From assembly GCA_035651635.1 (NCBI GenBank), contig DASRFK010000313.1:5384-69383 (forward strand): 64,000 nucleotides of DNA, in the 5' to 3' direction. Numbering within the stretch: position 1 is the first letter of the stretch; every line of letters starts with the position of its first letter. Shown in pieces: positions 34,588-43,309 of this stretch. The notes under the pieces are model-generated. The model did not search any database and was not told the origin of the DNA. It worked only from the letters and a program-made list of their open reading frames with translations. This DNA comes from JANXQE01 sp035651635 (GTDB lineage: Bacteria > Verrucomicrobiota > Verrucomicrobiia > Limisphaerales > UBA8199). Position numbers and translations under genes: made by a program.

Positions 34588-35016
34588 TTATTTCTGTTCC
34601 GTGGTTCCGCTGGCCTTGGGCTTCTCGGTCGGATCGGTGACTGGCTTTGGGCCGAAAGTCACCGTGGTGGCCATGAGCTTTCCGTCTGGGGCAGGCTTAA
34701 CATAGCCGCTAACAGTCTCGCCGACTACTCCGTCGTCGAGGGTGGCGGGTTTGCCCGCCTTCTTCAGTTTTGTTTCTGAAGTGATTTGGAAAGTGCGTTT
34801 GCCGACGGTGATTGTCTTGGCCACTTTATCGACAGCGGCGAGCTTGCCATGGAACGGGCCGCCTTTGGCCGGTTTTTCCGAATCGGCGGTTTTACCCGCC
34901 GCTGTTTTGTCGGCGTTGGTTTTGTTGGTGGTTTGGGCTGTCAGCGCCAGGGGTGCGCCGCTCAAAGCCGCCGCCAAGAATAAGGTCGTGCTGAATCCCA
35001 GGAGTATTCGTTTCAT
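34588..35016 (-). CDS. Secreted DUF5666-like small protein
   Basis: 142 residues: signal peptide FSTTLFLAAALSGAPLALTA, a Lys/Thr-rich linker, then an OB-like beta unit (FHGKLAAVDKVAKTITVGKR, TFQITSETKLKKAGKPATLD) and a low-complexity Lys/Pro/Thr tail. The fold resembles DUF5666 proteins of unknown role. Exported, probably periplasmic. Confidence 0.8.
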   Translation of the reverse strand: MKRILLGFSTTLFLAAALSGAPLALTAQTTNKTNADKTAAGKTADSEKPAKGGPFHGKLAAVDKVAKTITVGKRTFQITSETKLKKAGKPATLDDGVVGETVSGYVKPAPDGKLMATTVTFGPKPVTDPTEKPKASGTTEQK

Positions 35017-35063
35017 AGTTGGTGTGTTTTTTCGGTGAATTTATGAAAGTAGTGGGGACCTGC

Positions 35064-35585
35064 CTACCACTTTCCTTCGACCAGCAGAGCGGTGACATTT
35101 TTGGCCAGGTCCTCGGCCAAAAGTGGCAAGGCCTGACGTTCCGCACTCGGCAGGTCATTTCCCACGCGGATCAAGGTGTGGCCGGTGACGGGTTGATCGA
35201 GAATAGTTTTGCCGGTGCTCCGCTCGCGCGCGGTGACATGCGCGGTCAGGGTGAGCCGAAAGTCGCGGACGGTGAGGATGTCATTGGAAGCCAGGGTCAC
35301 CTCGTTGCGCTGATAACCGGTCAACGTCCCGCTCACAACGATATCTGAGTCATTGTCCGACGCCAAGCGGTAGGTTCCATCGCGCTGCAACTCCTTGCGC
35401 ATTTGCGAAGTCACCGCATCGGTTAATCGCGGCTGAAGGGTTTGGTTGATGAAGGTCGTTACTTGCGCCGTTTTTTCACCGGCCGCAACTCCGTTGGCTG
35501 GACCTAAACGATAACCGGCGCAGCCCGTCGCGCACACGAGCAGAAGGATCGACGCTGCCCGCAAACTGTCGCCGAGCGGGCGCAT
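35064..35585 (-). CDS. LptE-like LPS assembly lipoprotein
   Basis: 173 residues with a lipoprotein signal (SILLLVCATGC, lipobox Cys). The body has the short alpha/beta fold of the LptE family as seen in Bacteroidetes and Verrucomicrobia (FINQTLQPRLTDAVTSQMRK, SDIVVSGTLTGYQRNEVTLA). LptE plugs the LptD barrel and delivers lipopolysaccharide to the cell surface. It follows the BamD-like gene by two bases, so both envelope genes are probably one transcript. Confidence 0.82.
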   Translation of the reverse strand: MRPLGDSLRAASILLLVCATGCAGYRLGPANGVAAGEKTAQVTTFINQTLQPRLTDAVTSQMRKELQRDGTYRLASDNDSDIVVSGTLTGYQRNEVTLASNDILTVRDFRLTLTAHVTARERSTGKTILDQPVTGHTLIRVGNDLPSAERQALPLLAEDLAKNVTALLVEGKW

Positions 35586-35587
35586 GT

Positions 35588-36577
35588 TTATTTGGTGGAA
35601 GGTTGGGTGCGTTTTTTCAGCTGCTCAATCCGTTGGCGGGCGGGAGCGGCGTACGGCGAATTAGGGTCAAGAATGATCACTTCGTTGTAATACACCAGTG
35701 CGCCATTCCATCTTCGGTACTTCTCGTAGAATTTGGCGATTTGGAAGCTCCCCCGCGCTTGTTCGGTCTTCAAGGTGGTGATGATCTTCTGCGCCTGCGG
35801 GACTCGCGGATCATTGGGGTAAAGCGTCATGAAATCGGTGAACGTCGCAATGGCCTGGCCCGCGGTGCTCTGGTCATATTCGGCGGTTTGCGCTTGCTTA
35901 TTGTAGGCCATGGCCTGGCGATACAAGGCATCGGCGGCAACCTGAGGCCGATCATGATACCGGTCGGCGGCTGTCTCGTAGGCCTTTGCCGCCATCGCAT
36001 AATTGGATTGTTTCTCCCGGGCCGCCCCGATGTTCATTTGCGCTTTGGGCGCCACGTCGCTATAGGGGCCATTTTTGACGATTTTCTCGTACATATCGGA
36101 GGTCTTGTCCATCGAACTGAAAATCGGGATGTATCCCCACAATTTAAACCATTTACCGGCGAGGTACTTGTTGGCGATGGCAAACTGCCGCTCCACAATC
36201 TCCTGGTAATTGCTAATCTTCGGCTGCTTCTCGATTACCTTTTGGTACTCCTGGAAGGCCTTTTCATCTTTGCCCGTGGCTTCGTAGCAACGACCGACCA
36301 GGTACTGGGCTTGAGGAGCGTAATCCGAAAGAGGCCAAACCCGCACGACGCGACGAGCGGCCTTGAGCGCCAGGCTAAAATCCTTTTTGTCGAAGGCGCT
36401 TTGCGCCACGTCCAACTGATCTTTGGCGCGCGCCCGTTGCCATTTGCCTCCTTCACTCCCGGGCGATTCATAGGTCCAACCTTCGCCGGGACGATAAATG
36501 AGCGGCGCGGGCGAGCGAAACGGAAGCGCCACGACGAAGCTGATAATCAGGGCGAGTTGGAGAGACCGGCAATTCAT
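35588..36577 (-). CDS. BamD-like TPR protein of outer-membrane assembly
   Basis: 329 residues. A signal segment (ALIISFVVALPFRSPA) is followed by TPR-like helical repeats: DVAQSAFDKKDFSLALKAAR, AQYLVGRCYEATGKDEKAFQ, VAPKAQMNIGAAREKQSNYA and GALVYYNEVIILDPNSPYA. This is the BamD/YfiO plan, a partner of BamA in inserting outer-membrane proteins. The usual lipobox Cys is not visible, so anchoring may differ. Confidence 0.82.
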   Translation of the reverse strand: MNCRSLQLALIISFVVALPFRSPAPLIYRPGEGWTYESPGSEGGKWQRARAKDQLDVAQSAFDKKDFSLALKAARRVVRVWPLSDYAPQAQYLVGRCYEATGKDEKAFQEYQKVIEKQPKISNYQEIVERQFAIANKYLAGKWFKLWGYIPIFSSMDKTSDMYEKIVKNGPYSDVAPKAQMNIGAAREKQSNYAMAAKAYETAADRYHDRPQVAADALYRQAMAYNKQAQTAEYDQSTAGQAIATFTDFMTLYPNDPRVPQAQKIITTLKTEQARGSFQIAKFYEKYRRWNGALVYYNEVIILDPNSPYAAPARQRIEQLKKRTQPSTK

Positions 36578-36650
36578 CTCAAAACGGTACCGACGTTAAA
36601 CGCGCTCTGTCCAGTCGATTCTCAGGGGCGCGGAGTTCGAGTTCGCAGTT

Positions 36651-36700
36651 CGCAGACTGAAAGTCTGCGGTACGGCAGACTGAAAGTCTGCGCTACGATT
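36651..36700. repeat. Dispersed hairpin repeat, family A (copy 4)
   Basis: GCAGACT-GAA-AGTCTGC is repeated twice with ggtac between, followed by gctacg steps (ttgcgctacggcggcgctac). It lies between the BamD-like gene and a zinc-ribbon gene. Confidence 0.78.
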
Positions 36701-36726
36701 GCGCTACGGCGGCGCTACCAACATTC

Positions 36727-37245
36727 TCAGCCGCGATAGACGATCATTACGCCAAAATCGGTCATCAACTTCTGGCTGCCGATGTCCAGGTGCGTGTAGG
36801 TGAGAGTGTTGATGCTGACGATATTGGTTTCGCCCACCCGGAGCAGGAAATTGGTAACGACTTCGTCGAACTTGTCGTGGCCCACTTCAATGCAGTCGGT
36901 GTGCTTGATGGTCTTGACCCGCATTTTGCGGTCGGATTCCTTGGCGGCGACTTCCAGGGGTGCCAGCGGTTTGGCAATCAGCACTTCCGGCGCTTTGTTG
37001 GAGGGGACGCGCAGGTGCATTTCCACTTTTGCGGCGGCCGAAGAAGCAATCGGGTTGGCGGGATTGGCGGCTAGCCGCGCCCCGGATTCCTCGGGAGAGA
37101 GGGTGGGGATGCCTGAACGCGGAACGTTGGGCTCGGGAATAACGATCGTCTCCCCGCAAGAGGGGCATTCGATTTCCGAGCCGGCCCCGGAGCTGTCGAC
37201 GGCCAGTTCCTGCTCACACTTGGGACAGTTAAAAATGACATCCAT
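36727..37245 (-). CDS. Zinc-ribbon protein of unknown function
   Basis: 172 residues. The first ~40 contain a two-knuckle zinc ribbon (CPKCEQEL ... CPSCGETI). A flexible Ala/Pro-rich linker precedes a C-terminal domain with RKMRVKTIKHTDCIEVGHDK and TLTYTHLDIGSQKLMTDFGV. No enzyme motif. Such ribbons are frequent in Verrucomicrobial proteins. Product likely cytoplasmic. Confidence 0.78.
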   Translation of the reverse strand: MDVIFNCPKCEQELAVDSSGAGSEIECPSCGETIVIPEPNVPRSGIPTLSPEESGARLAANPANPIASSAAAKVEMHLRVPSNKAPEVLIAKPLAPLEVAAKESDRKMRVKTIKHTDCIEVGHDKFDEVVTNFLLRVGETNIVSINTLTYTHLDIGSQKLMTDFGVMIVYRG

Positions 37246-37315
37246 AAGTCGCCTTTGATTGGTGAGCTGCTATTTCAGAATAAGTGTTGGTATTTCACGA
37301 CGCGAGGAAAAACTT

Positions 37316-37720
37316 CTATTCGTATGCTTTCTCGAGTTTGCGGATTCGCGGCCAGACCGGGGAAGACTCGGGCGTTCGGTTCTTCACCTCGGCGAACAAT
37401 CGTTTGGCTTCCGAGGGATCATCCCGCACGATCAGCAGGCAATAATCCAGTTCGATCCAGGCTTTGCGGGGATCCTGCAACGAACGGCCGTAGAATTTCA
37501 GAAAATTGCGCAGGCCGGTCGCTCCTTGCGCTTCCGCGGCTTTGAGCGCCGGTTCGAGTTGTTGCGGCATACCGGAGAGTTGGTCGCCGACCACGATCGC
37601 CGCGGCGGCTTGCTTCTTTTGGGTCTCTTCCTCGTTCTTGACCTTTTCCCAGTAAAAGAAGAGTTCCCAACCCGCGAAAAGCACCCCCAGGATCATCAGC
37701 GCCGCAATCAACCTGGTCAT
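37316..37720 (-). CDS. Single-pass membrane protein of unknown function
   Basis: 134 residues: an N-terminal membrane anchor (LIAALMILGVLFAGWELFFY), a charged segment, and a helical body (QLEPALKAAEAQGATGLRNF, PSEAKRLFAEVKNRTPESSP). Its start overlaps the stop of murA by 4 bp, indicating coupled translation. Role unknown. Confidence 0.78.
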   Translation of the reverse strand: MTRLIAALMILGVLFAGWELFFYWEKVKNEEETQKKQAAAAIVVGDQLSGMPQQLEPALKAAEAQGATGLRNFLKFYGRSLQDPRKAWIELDYCLLIVRDDPSEAKRLFAEVKNRTPESSPVWPRIRKLEKAYE

Positions 37721-38979
37721 GCTTCTTCAATGCGCTCAACCCGCGCGCCGAGTTGCCTCAGTTTGCCATCAATGTTTTCGTAGCCGCGATCCAGGTGGTA
37801 AACGCGATTAACCTGGGTGGTCCCGCGCGCTGCCAGGCCTGCGATCACCAGCGCCGCCGAGGCGCGCAGGTCGCTGGCCATCACGGGCGCCCCGCTTAAG
37901 GGCTTGCCGCCTTTGACAATGGCGCTTGGGCCTTCGATTTCGATGTCCGCGCCCAGGCGCGCCAATTCGCTGACATGCATGAAACGTGATTCAAAGATCC
38001 GCTCGGTAATGATGCTGATTCCGGGTGCCAGGGCCATCAGCGCCATCATCTGGGCCTGGGCGTCGGTGGGAAATCCGGAGTAGGGCAGGGTGGTAATGTC
38101 GACCGGCTTGAGCCGGCCGTTGCGGGCCACCTTCAGCGCGGTCCCTTCGCGGGTGATTTTCACGCCGGCATCGTGCAGCTTGTCGAGCACTGCGCGCATA
38201 TGTTCCGGCCGTGCTCCGCGCAGAGTGACTTCGCCGTTGGTCGCCGCGGCCGCAATGGCATACGTGGCGGCTTCGATTCGATCGGGGATGACTTCGTGCT
38301 CGGTGCCGTGCAGTTTTTCGACGCCGGTGATGGTAATCGTTGGGCTGCCGGCGCCGGTGATCCCGGCTCCCATCGCATTCAGGAAATTCGCGAGGTCAAC
38401 GACTTCGGGCTCACAGGCCGCGCTTTCGATTACCGTGACGCCCTCGGCTAACACCGCGGCCATGAGGACATTAGCGGTGCCCAGGACAGTCGAGCCGGAA
38501 CGGCCGCCCAGAAAAACGGGCGAGCCCTTCAGTCGTTTGGCGCTGGCCTGAACGTAGCCGCTATCGATCACCACCTTGGCACCCAGCGCCTCGAACCCTT
38601 TCAGATGCAGATTGATTGGCCGTGCTCCAATCACGCAGCCCCCCGGCAATGAGACAGTTGCTTTGTGCAGACGCCCGAGTAGCGGTCCCATGATGCAGAT
38701 GGAACCTCGCATTTTGCGGATCAAGTCGTAGTCGCCCGCTCCTTTAATCTTTTTTGCCTGCACGTGCAGAGTTCCGTTGTGCAGCCGGACTTCCGCCCCC
38801 AACCAGGTGAGGATCTGCGCCATGAAGCGTACATCACTCAAATCCGGCACGTGCCGAATGACGCAGGGTTCGGAGGTGAGCAGCGTGGCTGCCATGATGG
38901 GCAGGACGGCATTTTTGGCACCACTGATGGTGACTTCTCCGCGGAGCGGCGCGCCGCCCTTGATTAGCAGGCTGTCCAT
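37717..38979 (-). CDS. murA: UDP-N-acetylglucosamine 1-carboxyvinyltransferase MurA
   Basis: 420 residues, normal length. Catalyses the first committed step of peptidoglycan synthesis, moving enolpyruvate from PEP to UDP-GlcNAc. The start IKGGAPLRGEVTISGAKNAV contains the catalytic Lys22-type residue, and the mobile loop SLPGGCVIGARPINLH places the active cysteine at residue 115 exactly as in E. coli. Cys rather than Asp here means fosfomycin sensitivity is expected. It lies 24 bp after prmC. Confidence 0.97.
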   Translation of the reverse strand: MDSLLIKGGAPLRGEVTISGAKNAVLPIMAATLLTSEPCVIRHVPDLSDVRFMAQILTWLGAEVRLHNGTLHVQAKKIKGAGDYDLIRKMRGSICIMGPLLGRLHKATVSLPGGCVIGARPINLHLKGFEALGAKVVIDSGYVQASAKRLKGSPVFLGGRSGSTVLGTANVLMAAVLAEGVTVIESAACEPEVVDLANFLNAMGAGITGAGSPTITITGVEKLHGTEHEVIPDRIEAATYAIAAAATNGEVTLRGARPEHMRAVLDKLHDAGVKITREGTALKVARNGRLKPVDITTLPYSGFPTDAQAQMMALMALAPGISIITERIFESRFMHVSELARLGADIEIEGPSAIVKGGKPLSGAPVMASDLRASAALVIAGLAARGTTQVNRVYHLDRGYENIDGKLRQLGARVERIEEA

Positions 38980-39003
38980 GGGCTGTTTCTCACATCGGCT
39001 GCG

Positions 39004-39909
39004 CTATTGTGTTCGCGCAATTAGAATTCTCGGTTGTTGAGTGTAGTCACTGAGGATCTGCTCGACAACCCAGTTTTCGCCTTTGAAGAGCATTACGAGG
39101 GCTTGCTCCTGATGGTCGCCGAATTCCATCATGATTTTGCCGGTCGGCTTTAGAAAAGGTCGCGCTTCCCTCGCGAGCTTGCGATAGAAGTCCAGGCCAT
39201 CGGTGCCGCCGTCCAGCGCTCGTCGGGGATCGTGGTCGCGAACCTCCGGTTGGAGTTGGGCAATCTCAGCGCTGGGAATGTAAGGCGGATTGGCCGCGAT
39301 TAGGTCAAAGCTGGCCGTGCCGGGCAGCACGCTTAGGCCGTCGCCCAGGAGAAATTCGATTCGATCACTCATCCCGTGGAGTGCCGCGTTTTGGCGGGCG
39401 AGTTCCAGGGCCGAGGGCTCGATATCCACGGCGAGCAGATGCGCGCCTGGGCACTTCACAGCCAAAGCGATAGCCAGGCAACCGCTGCCGGTGCCAAAAT
39501 CCAGCGCCATGGGCCTCGAAGCCGAATCTGTAACTGGCGCGGCGCCCGTTTCGCCGAGCGCCGGACTGGATGCCGCGCGCTCATTCAAAAAGATCCAGCC
39601 TTGCTCCGCCAGCAACTCCGTCTCCGGCCGGGGGATCAACACCGCCGGGCTGACCCGGATTTCCAGCCCGCAAAAGCTCGTCGAGCCAATGATATGTTGC
39701 AACGGTTCGCGCTCGCCGCGTCGTTTGACCATTTGCCTTACGAGATCCTGCTCCGGCTCGCCGAGGACACGCTCGAAGTTCAAGTAGAGTTGCATGCGCG
39801 GCAAGTGCAGCGCCTGGGCCAGCAGCAGTTCCGCCTGGAGCCGGGGCGATTCCACTCCTTTTTTGGCTAAAAAAGCGGTGCTCCTCTGAATGACTTCCAG
39901 GACGGTCAC
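39004..39909 (-). CDS. prmC: Release factor glutamine methyltransferase PrmC
   Basis: 301 residues. An N-terminal helical domain (LQAELLLAQALHLPRMQLYL) precedes a Rossmann methyltransferase with SAM motif ALDFGTGSGCLAIALAV and the substrate-glutamine motif IAANPPYIPS (NPPY). It methylates the GGQ glutamine of RF1 and RF2. A short insertion near residue 117 (SSPALGETGAAPVTDSASRP) precedes the SAM motif; it is probably a surface loop. Confidence 0.95.
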   Translation of the reverse strand: MTVLEVIQRSTAFLAKKGVESPRLQAELLLAQALHLPRMQLYLNFERVLGEPEQDLVRQMVKRRGEREPLQHIIGSTSFCGLEIRVSPAVLIPRPETELLAEQGWIFLNERAASSPALGETGAAPVTDSASRPMALDFGTGSGCLAIALAVKCPGAHLLAVDIEPSALELARQNAALHGMSDRIEFLLGDGLSVLPGTASFDLIAANPPYIPSAEIAQLQPEVRDHDPRRALDGGTDGLDFYRKLAREARPFLKPTGKIMMEFGDHQEQALVMLFKGENWVVEQILSDYTQQPRILIARTQ

Positions 39910-39976
39910 AGCGCTGAGGATAGTCCCGCGTTCACCGCTTCAAAGTTAAAAGCGCTTGCCGGTCCCGGAGCCTGCA

Positions 39977-40381
39977 TTAATCCTGGGAAGGGATCGGCGG
40001 AATGCCGCCCGTTTCCGGCCGGATAAGCTTGCGCAAAATAGCCAGGAGTTCATCCGGCCGGAACGGTTTGGCCAGAAAAGCCGCCGCGCCGGAGATGTCG
40101 GATTCCATCTGGGTGGTACGGTCCGCGTTGACGGTCACGACGACCACCGGGATGCTTTTGGTGGCTTCGCTTTCTTTGAGTTGCCGCAAAGCCGCCAGAC
40201 CGCTCATATCCGGCATGCGCACATCAAGGACAATCAGTTGTGGTTGTTGGGCATGAGCCAACTCGATTGCGCCGCGCCCGTTGCTGGCGCTGAGCATCTC
40301 GAAACCATTGCGCTCCAGGTAATGCTTCAGAACGTGGTGCATGATCGGATCATCATCCACGACTAAAATTTTATGTGCCAT
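39977..40381 (-). CDS. CheY-like receiver protein
   Basis: 134 residues, a lone receiver domain: acidic pair LVVDDDPIMH, phosphoacceptor Asp in LIVLDVRMPDMSG, Thr/Ser in VVVTVN and the Lys in FLAKPFRPDELL. No output domain, so it works by binding partners. Its kinase is not adjacent. Confidence 0.92.
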   Translation of the reverse strand: MAHKILVVDDDPIMHHVLKHYLERNGFEMLSASNGRGAIELAHAQQPQLIVLDVRMPDMSGLAALRQLKESEATKSIPVVVVTVNADRTTQMESDISGAAAFLAKPFRPDELLAILRKLIRPETGGIPPIPSQD

Positions 40382-40440
40382 AAACCTGTATCGCCTGCGG
40401 GGGCCATCTTACAGAACCGCGCCATGGTATCAAGAATAGT

Positions 40441-40475
40441 GCGGAATTCGGAATGCGGAGTGCGGAATTCGGCAT
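40441..40475. repeat. ggaattcgg-type short repeat (family C)
   Basis: Imperfect tandem units: gcggaattcggaatgcggag then tgcggaattcgg. It belongs to the ATTCCGAATTCCG class seen around 42555, 42808 and 54108. Confidence 0.6.
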
Positions 40476-40533
40476 GGTCGAATACCATGAATTACCCTTG
40501 AACTGGCTGCGACGGACTCCTATTGTCGACAAC

Positions 40534-41121
40534 ATGAAACGGATTGCGCTGTTCGCGTTAGGACTGGCATTGGCGATCCCGGCTGCCTTGCCCGCTCAGG
40601 ATGCGGCCACCGAAGAGCGGCTTAACAAACTATCCGGCCAAATCGAAGATCTGCGCGCCTCGAATGAGGCGCTCAATCGCAGACTCGAGACCCTGACCAA
40701 GGATATCGACGCCTTGCGCTCGCAGATGGATAAGCCGGCTGGCAACTTTGCCAGTGACGAGGACCTCAAGCGGCTGGCCGACACGGTTAAAGAAATCGAC
40801 CGCAAGCGCCTGGACGATTACGAAAAAATTCGGACCGAGCTCAAGAGTCTCGGCAAAACCCTTGCTGCCTCCGCTCCCTCTTCGGTCCGAAAGAGTTCCC
40901 CGCCTCCGGTAATCGAAGCGTCAAACGATAAAGGCAGTGTCCCCGATAAAGGATTCGAATATCAGGTCAAACATGGCGACACGCTATCGCTCATCGTTCA
41001 GGCTTATCGCGATAACAACATCAAAGTCACCAAGGACCAGATCCTCAAAGCTAATCCCGGCCTGATACCTGAAAAGATGAAGGTCGGCCAGAAGATCTTT
41101 ATCCCCGCTCCACAATCCTAA
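40534..41121 (+). CDS. Secreted LysM-domain protein
   Basis: 195 residues from the ATG at 40534. Signal peptide (IALFALGLALAIPAALPAQ), a long coiled coil (ERLNKLSGQIEDLRASNEAL, RRLETLTKDIDALRSQM), a Pro/Ser linker, and a C-terminal LysM domain (EYQVKHGDTLSLIVQAYRDN, GQKIFIPAP) that binds peptidoglycan. An earlier start at 40453 would place 27 odd residues before the signal and is rejected. Probably a cell-wall-associated structural protein. Confidence 0.87.
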   Translation: MKRIALFALGLALAIPAALPAQDAATEERLNKLSGQIEDLRASNEALNRRLETLTKDIDALRSQMDKPAGNFASDEDLKRLADTVKEIDRKRLDDYEKIRTELKSLGKTLAASAPSSVRKSSPPPVIEASNDKGSVPDKGFEYQVKHGDTLSLIVQAYRDNNIKVTKDQILKANPGLIPEKMKVGQKIFIPAPQS

Positions 41122-41163
41122 GTCGGCGGCAGCGACTTTCTCTTTTGATCAAAAAATCGAAGC

Positions 41164-41874
41164 GTGCACAAGCACACTAAACTCGCGTGGCAGATGCTAA
41201 GCTTTAAACGCTTTAACCTGGGTTCGGTTCTTTTGGTTGCGTTCATTGCGGGACTTGCGGGCACGACCTTGGCCCAGGACACCGTTACGGTTCCTAAATC
41301 GCGGCTCGAGGAATTAGAACGCAAAGAGAAGGAACTTGAGCGCCTCAAAGGTGAAAAACCGAAAACCGACAATGAAGGCCTTCCGGCGAGCAAACCCTCC
41401 GAACCGCCCACGCTGCCGCCGGTGCTCGCTCCACCGCCCGAACCCGTCGTTCGCTACAGCAGTCCCGCCCTCCAGGCGCTGCCCGCTTTGCGGCCGGACG
41501 AAGTTGTCCAGTCCATGGACCTGGCCAATTACTATCATGCTGACAAAGCTGCCGCGGATGGCCGGTTTCTGGGGAAAAAGTTTGCGCTCCAGGGCGAGAT
41601 TGTTGGGTTCGAGAAGCCGCTGTGGAAACGCAGCTACCGGATTCTGCTCAAGACGCCGGTGCCCGGGACGCGGGTCATTTGCGACCTGCTACCCCCGGAC
41701 AAAGCCAACGCGGTATTCACCGCCAACCACGGCGACGACTTGGTCGCCATGTATGGAGAAACCCGGGTGCCGCTTGCCAAAGTCGGGCAAAAAGTGCGCG
41801 TTCAAGGCGAATGCAAGGGCTTTAGCGATTCAGTGGTAATGATTTACGCCTGGGACTTGAAACCGGCACCCTAA
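41164..41874 (+). CDS. Secreted protein with coiled coil and OB-like C-terminal domain
   Basis: 236 residues as read from a GTG at 41164; an ATG at 41194 is also possible. A signal peptide (GSVLLVAFIAGLAGTTLAQ) is followed by a charged coiled coil (RLEELERKEKELERLKG), a Pro-rich linker, and a C-terminal domain (GKKFALQGEIVGFEKPLWKR, VGQKVRVQGECKGFSDSVVM) that looks like the tRNA_anti-like OB fold. Periplasmic, function unknown. Confidence 0.75.
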   Translation: MHKHTKLAWQMLSFKRFNLGSVLLVAFIAGLAGTTLAQDTVTVPKSRLEELERKEKELERLKGEKPKTDNEGLPASKPSEPPTLPPVLAPPPEPVVRYSSPALQALPALRPDEVVQSMDLANYYHADKAAADGRFLGKKFALQGEIVGFEKPLWKRSYRILLKTPVPGTRVICDLLPPDKANAVFTANHGDDLVAMYGETRVPLAKVGQKVRVQGECKGFSDSVVMIYAWDLKPAP

Positions 41875-41983
41875 TCCTTTTCATTAGCGGCCTCCGTTTT
41901 ACCATTGCGATCCGCCCGGGATTCTGCTGATGCTTTTGACGCTCGGACCGGAATTCAGTATATTGTTCCAGGTAACCTGACGG

Positions 41984-42523
41984 ATGATGAAAACTTTTCT
42001 CCAAAACCTGCTCATCTTCTTTGCCCTCTCGCTCTGCGCCTTGATCTCCTACCAGTGGGTGCGGGAGACCGACCTCAATAAGAAGGTCCAGAGCCTCACG
42101 GACACTGTCCACGACAAAATGGAGAACATCCAGAGCCTCCAGCAAAGCGTTAAGCACGATGAATCGGAGATCGTCCGCCTGGATGGGCTCAAGAATTCGC
42201 TCACCCAGACCGTTAAGTCCAATGATATGCAGATCTCGCTTCTGGTCAAAGCGGTGGAAAAAACCACCAACGAGCTTGATCGAGCCGAGCGCCAAATCGA
42301 GGTCTACAAAGGGGCGATCGAGACGGCCAACGAGAACATCAAAAGACAAAACGACGAAATCAAAACTCAGAATGACGAGATGTCCAAATTGGCCGCGGAC
42401 CGAAATGAGGTGGTCAAGAAGTTCAACAAAATGGCCACCGATTACAACGAACTCGCCGCCAAATGGAACAAGCAGCAGGAGGAGCTAGCCAAACAGGCGA
42501 CGAATACCCCGGCGAAGAAATAA
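41984..42523 (+). CDS. Membrane-anchored coiled-coil protein
   Basis: 179 residues. One N-terminal membrane segment (LQNLLIFFALSLCALISYQW), then an almost unbroken coiled coil of ~130 residues (LTDTVHDKMENIQSLQQSVK and later KRQNDEIKTQNDEMSKLAAD). It probably faces the periplasm as a spacer or scaffold. No catalytic feature. Confidence 0.8.
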   Translation: MMKTFLQNLLIFFALSLCALISYQWVRETDLNKKVQSLTDTVHDKMENIQSLQQSVKHDESEIVRLDGLKNSLTQTVKSNDMQISLLVKAVEKTTNELDRAERQIEVYKGAIETANENIKRQNDEIKTQNDEMSKLAADRNEVVKKFNKMATDYNELAAKWNKQQEELAKQATNTPAKK

Positions 42524-42554
42524 GGCCGTTGGTTATACGCTAAACCCCTCCCGA

Positions 42555-42610
42555 GTTCTAAATCCGAAATCCGAAGGCCGAAACTCGAAAGAAGGCCGAA
42601 GTCCGAACAT
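42555..42610. repeat. ccgaaatccgaa-type repeat cluster (family C)
   Basis: Tandem units of 7-12 bp: ctaaatccgaaatccgaagg, ccgaaactcgaaag, aaggccgaagtccgaa. The complementary arrangement recurs at 42808-42868. Confidence 0.7.
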
Positions 42611-42807
42611 TAAAAGTCAGACTTCCCAGTCTGCGGCGATCTTGAAAACATTTAACGCTGGAAATACATGGTGAATCCGAACTATGTCGCCGTCCCTGCG
42701 GGCAGGAACGCTCGCGCGCCATCCGCTTGAGGTCAGCCGTTTTCGACGTTGCTGCGGGCAAGAATACCCGCGCGCCGGCGGAGTTTTAAGCCACCAGGAA
42801 GCGTGCT

Positions 42808-42868
42808 TCTGATTCGGATTTCGGGCTTCGGATTCCTTTCGGCCCTCGGCCTTCGGATTTCGGATTTA
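42808..42868. repeat. ttcggatttcgg-type repeat cluster (family C, inverted)
   Basis: Units ctgattcggatttcgggctt, cggattcctttcggccctcg and gccttcggatttcggattta, in opposite orientation to the 42555 cluster. The pair could form a large stem-loop. Confidence 0.7.
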
Positions 42869-42871
42869 GGA

Positions 42872-43297
42872 TCATTCCTTAGTCTGTTGCGGCGCAATGG
42901 CGAACGACACCTTCTGAATTCCTTGCCGCCGGACTAAATCCAACACCCCGATAATCATGCCGTGCGTGGCATCTTTATCGCCGCTGATGTAAACGGGGAC
43001 GTTCGTGTTGACGCGAAACTTGTTGGATAAGTAGGTCTGCAGTTCGACCAGGTTAACAGCCTTTTTCTCTATATATATATTACCTACCTTATCGACGGCG
43101 ATATTGACAATATCGGGTTTGAAATCGCGTTTGGCGACGGTGGCCGTCGGGAGATCCATTTTGATCGACTGGAGCCGGATCATGCTCAGGCTGGCCAACA
43201 TGAACGAGGCCAGCAGGAAAAACATGATGTCGATCAGCGGAATAATTTCGATCCGCGCTTTATGCAGGTGAAGCGGTGAACCAATCTTCATATCCAT
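42872..43297 (-). CDS. exbD: ExbD/TolR family biopolymer transport protein
   Basis: 141 residues: one membrane helix (EIIPLIDIMFFLLASFMLAS) with the essential Asp in PLIDIMF, and a periplasmic domain (GNIYIEKKAVNLVELQTYLS). Works with ExbB to convert proton flow into force on TonB. It follows exbB by 12 bp. A (TA)-rich run inside codons for NIYIE is a curious base-level feature. Confidence 0.92.
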   Translation of the reverse strand: MDMKIGSPLHLHKARIEIIPLIDIMFFLLASFMLASLSMIRLQSIKMDLPTATVAKRDFKPDIVNIAVDKVGNIYIEKKAVNLVELQTYLSNKFRVNTNVPVYISGDKDATHGMIIGVLDLVRRQGIQKVSFAIAPQQTKE

Positions 43298-43309
43298 CCA
43301 TTCATTGAA

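Larger units (their letters stand above)
42524..42871. other. Intergenic region with repeats
   Basis: About 350 bp with two clusters of family C repeats (listed separately) and between them GC-rich sequence carrying ctgcgggcaggaacgctcgc and the related ctgcgggcaagaatacccgc, a further imperfect direct repeat. No gene is supported. Confidence 0.55.

Noticed and set aside
35603..36739. A 378-codon plus-strand frame
   Set aside because: It is antisense to the BamD-like gene, lacks family resemblance, and its pattern follows the GC-rich third positions of the real gene.
43065..43085. A TA-rich run as a phase-variable repeat in exbD
   Set aside because: It is short, encodes normal ExbD residues in frame, and a single window cannot show variation.
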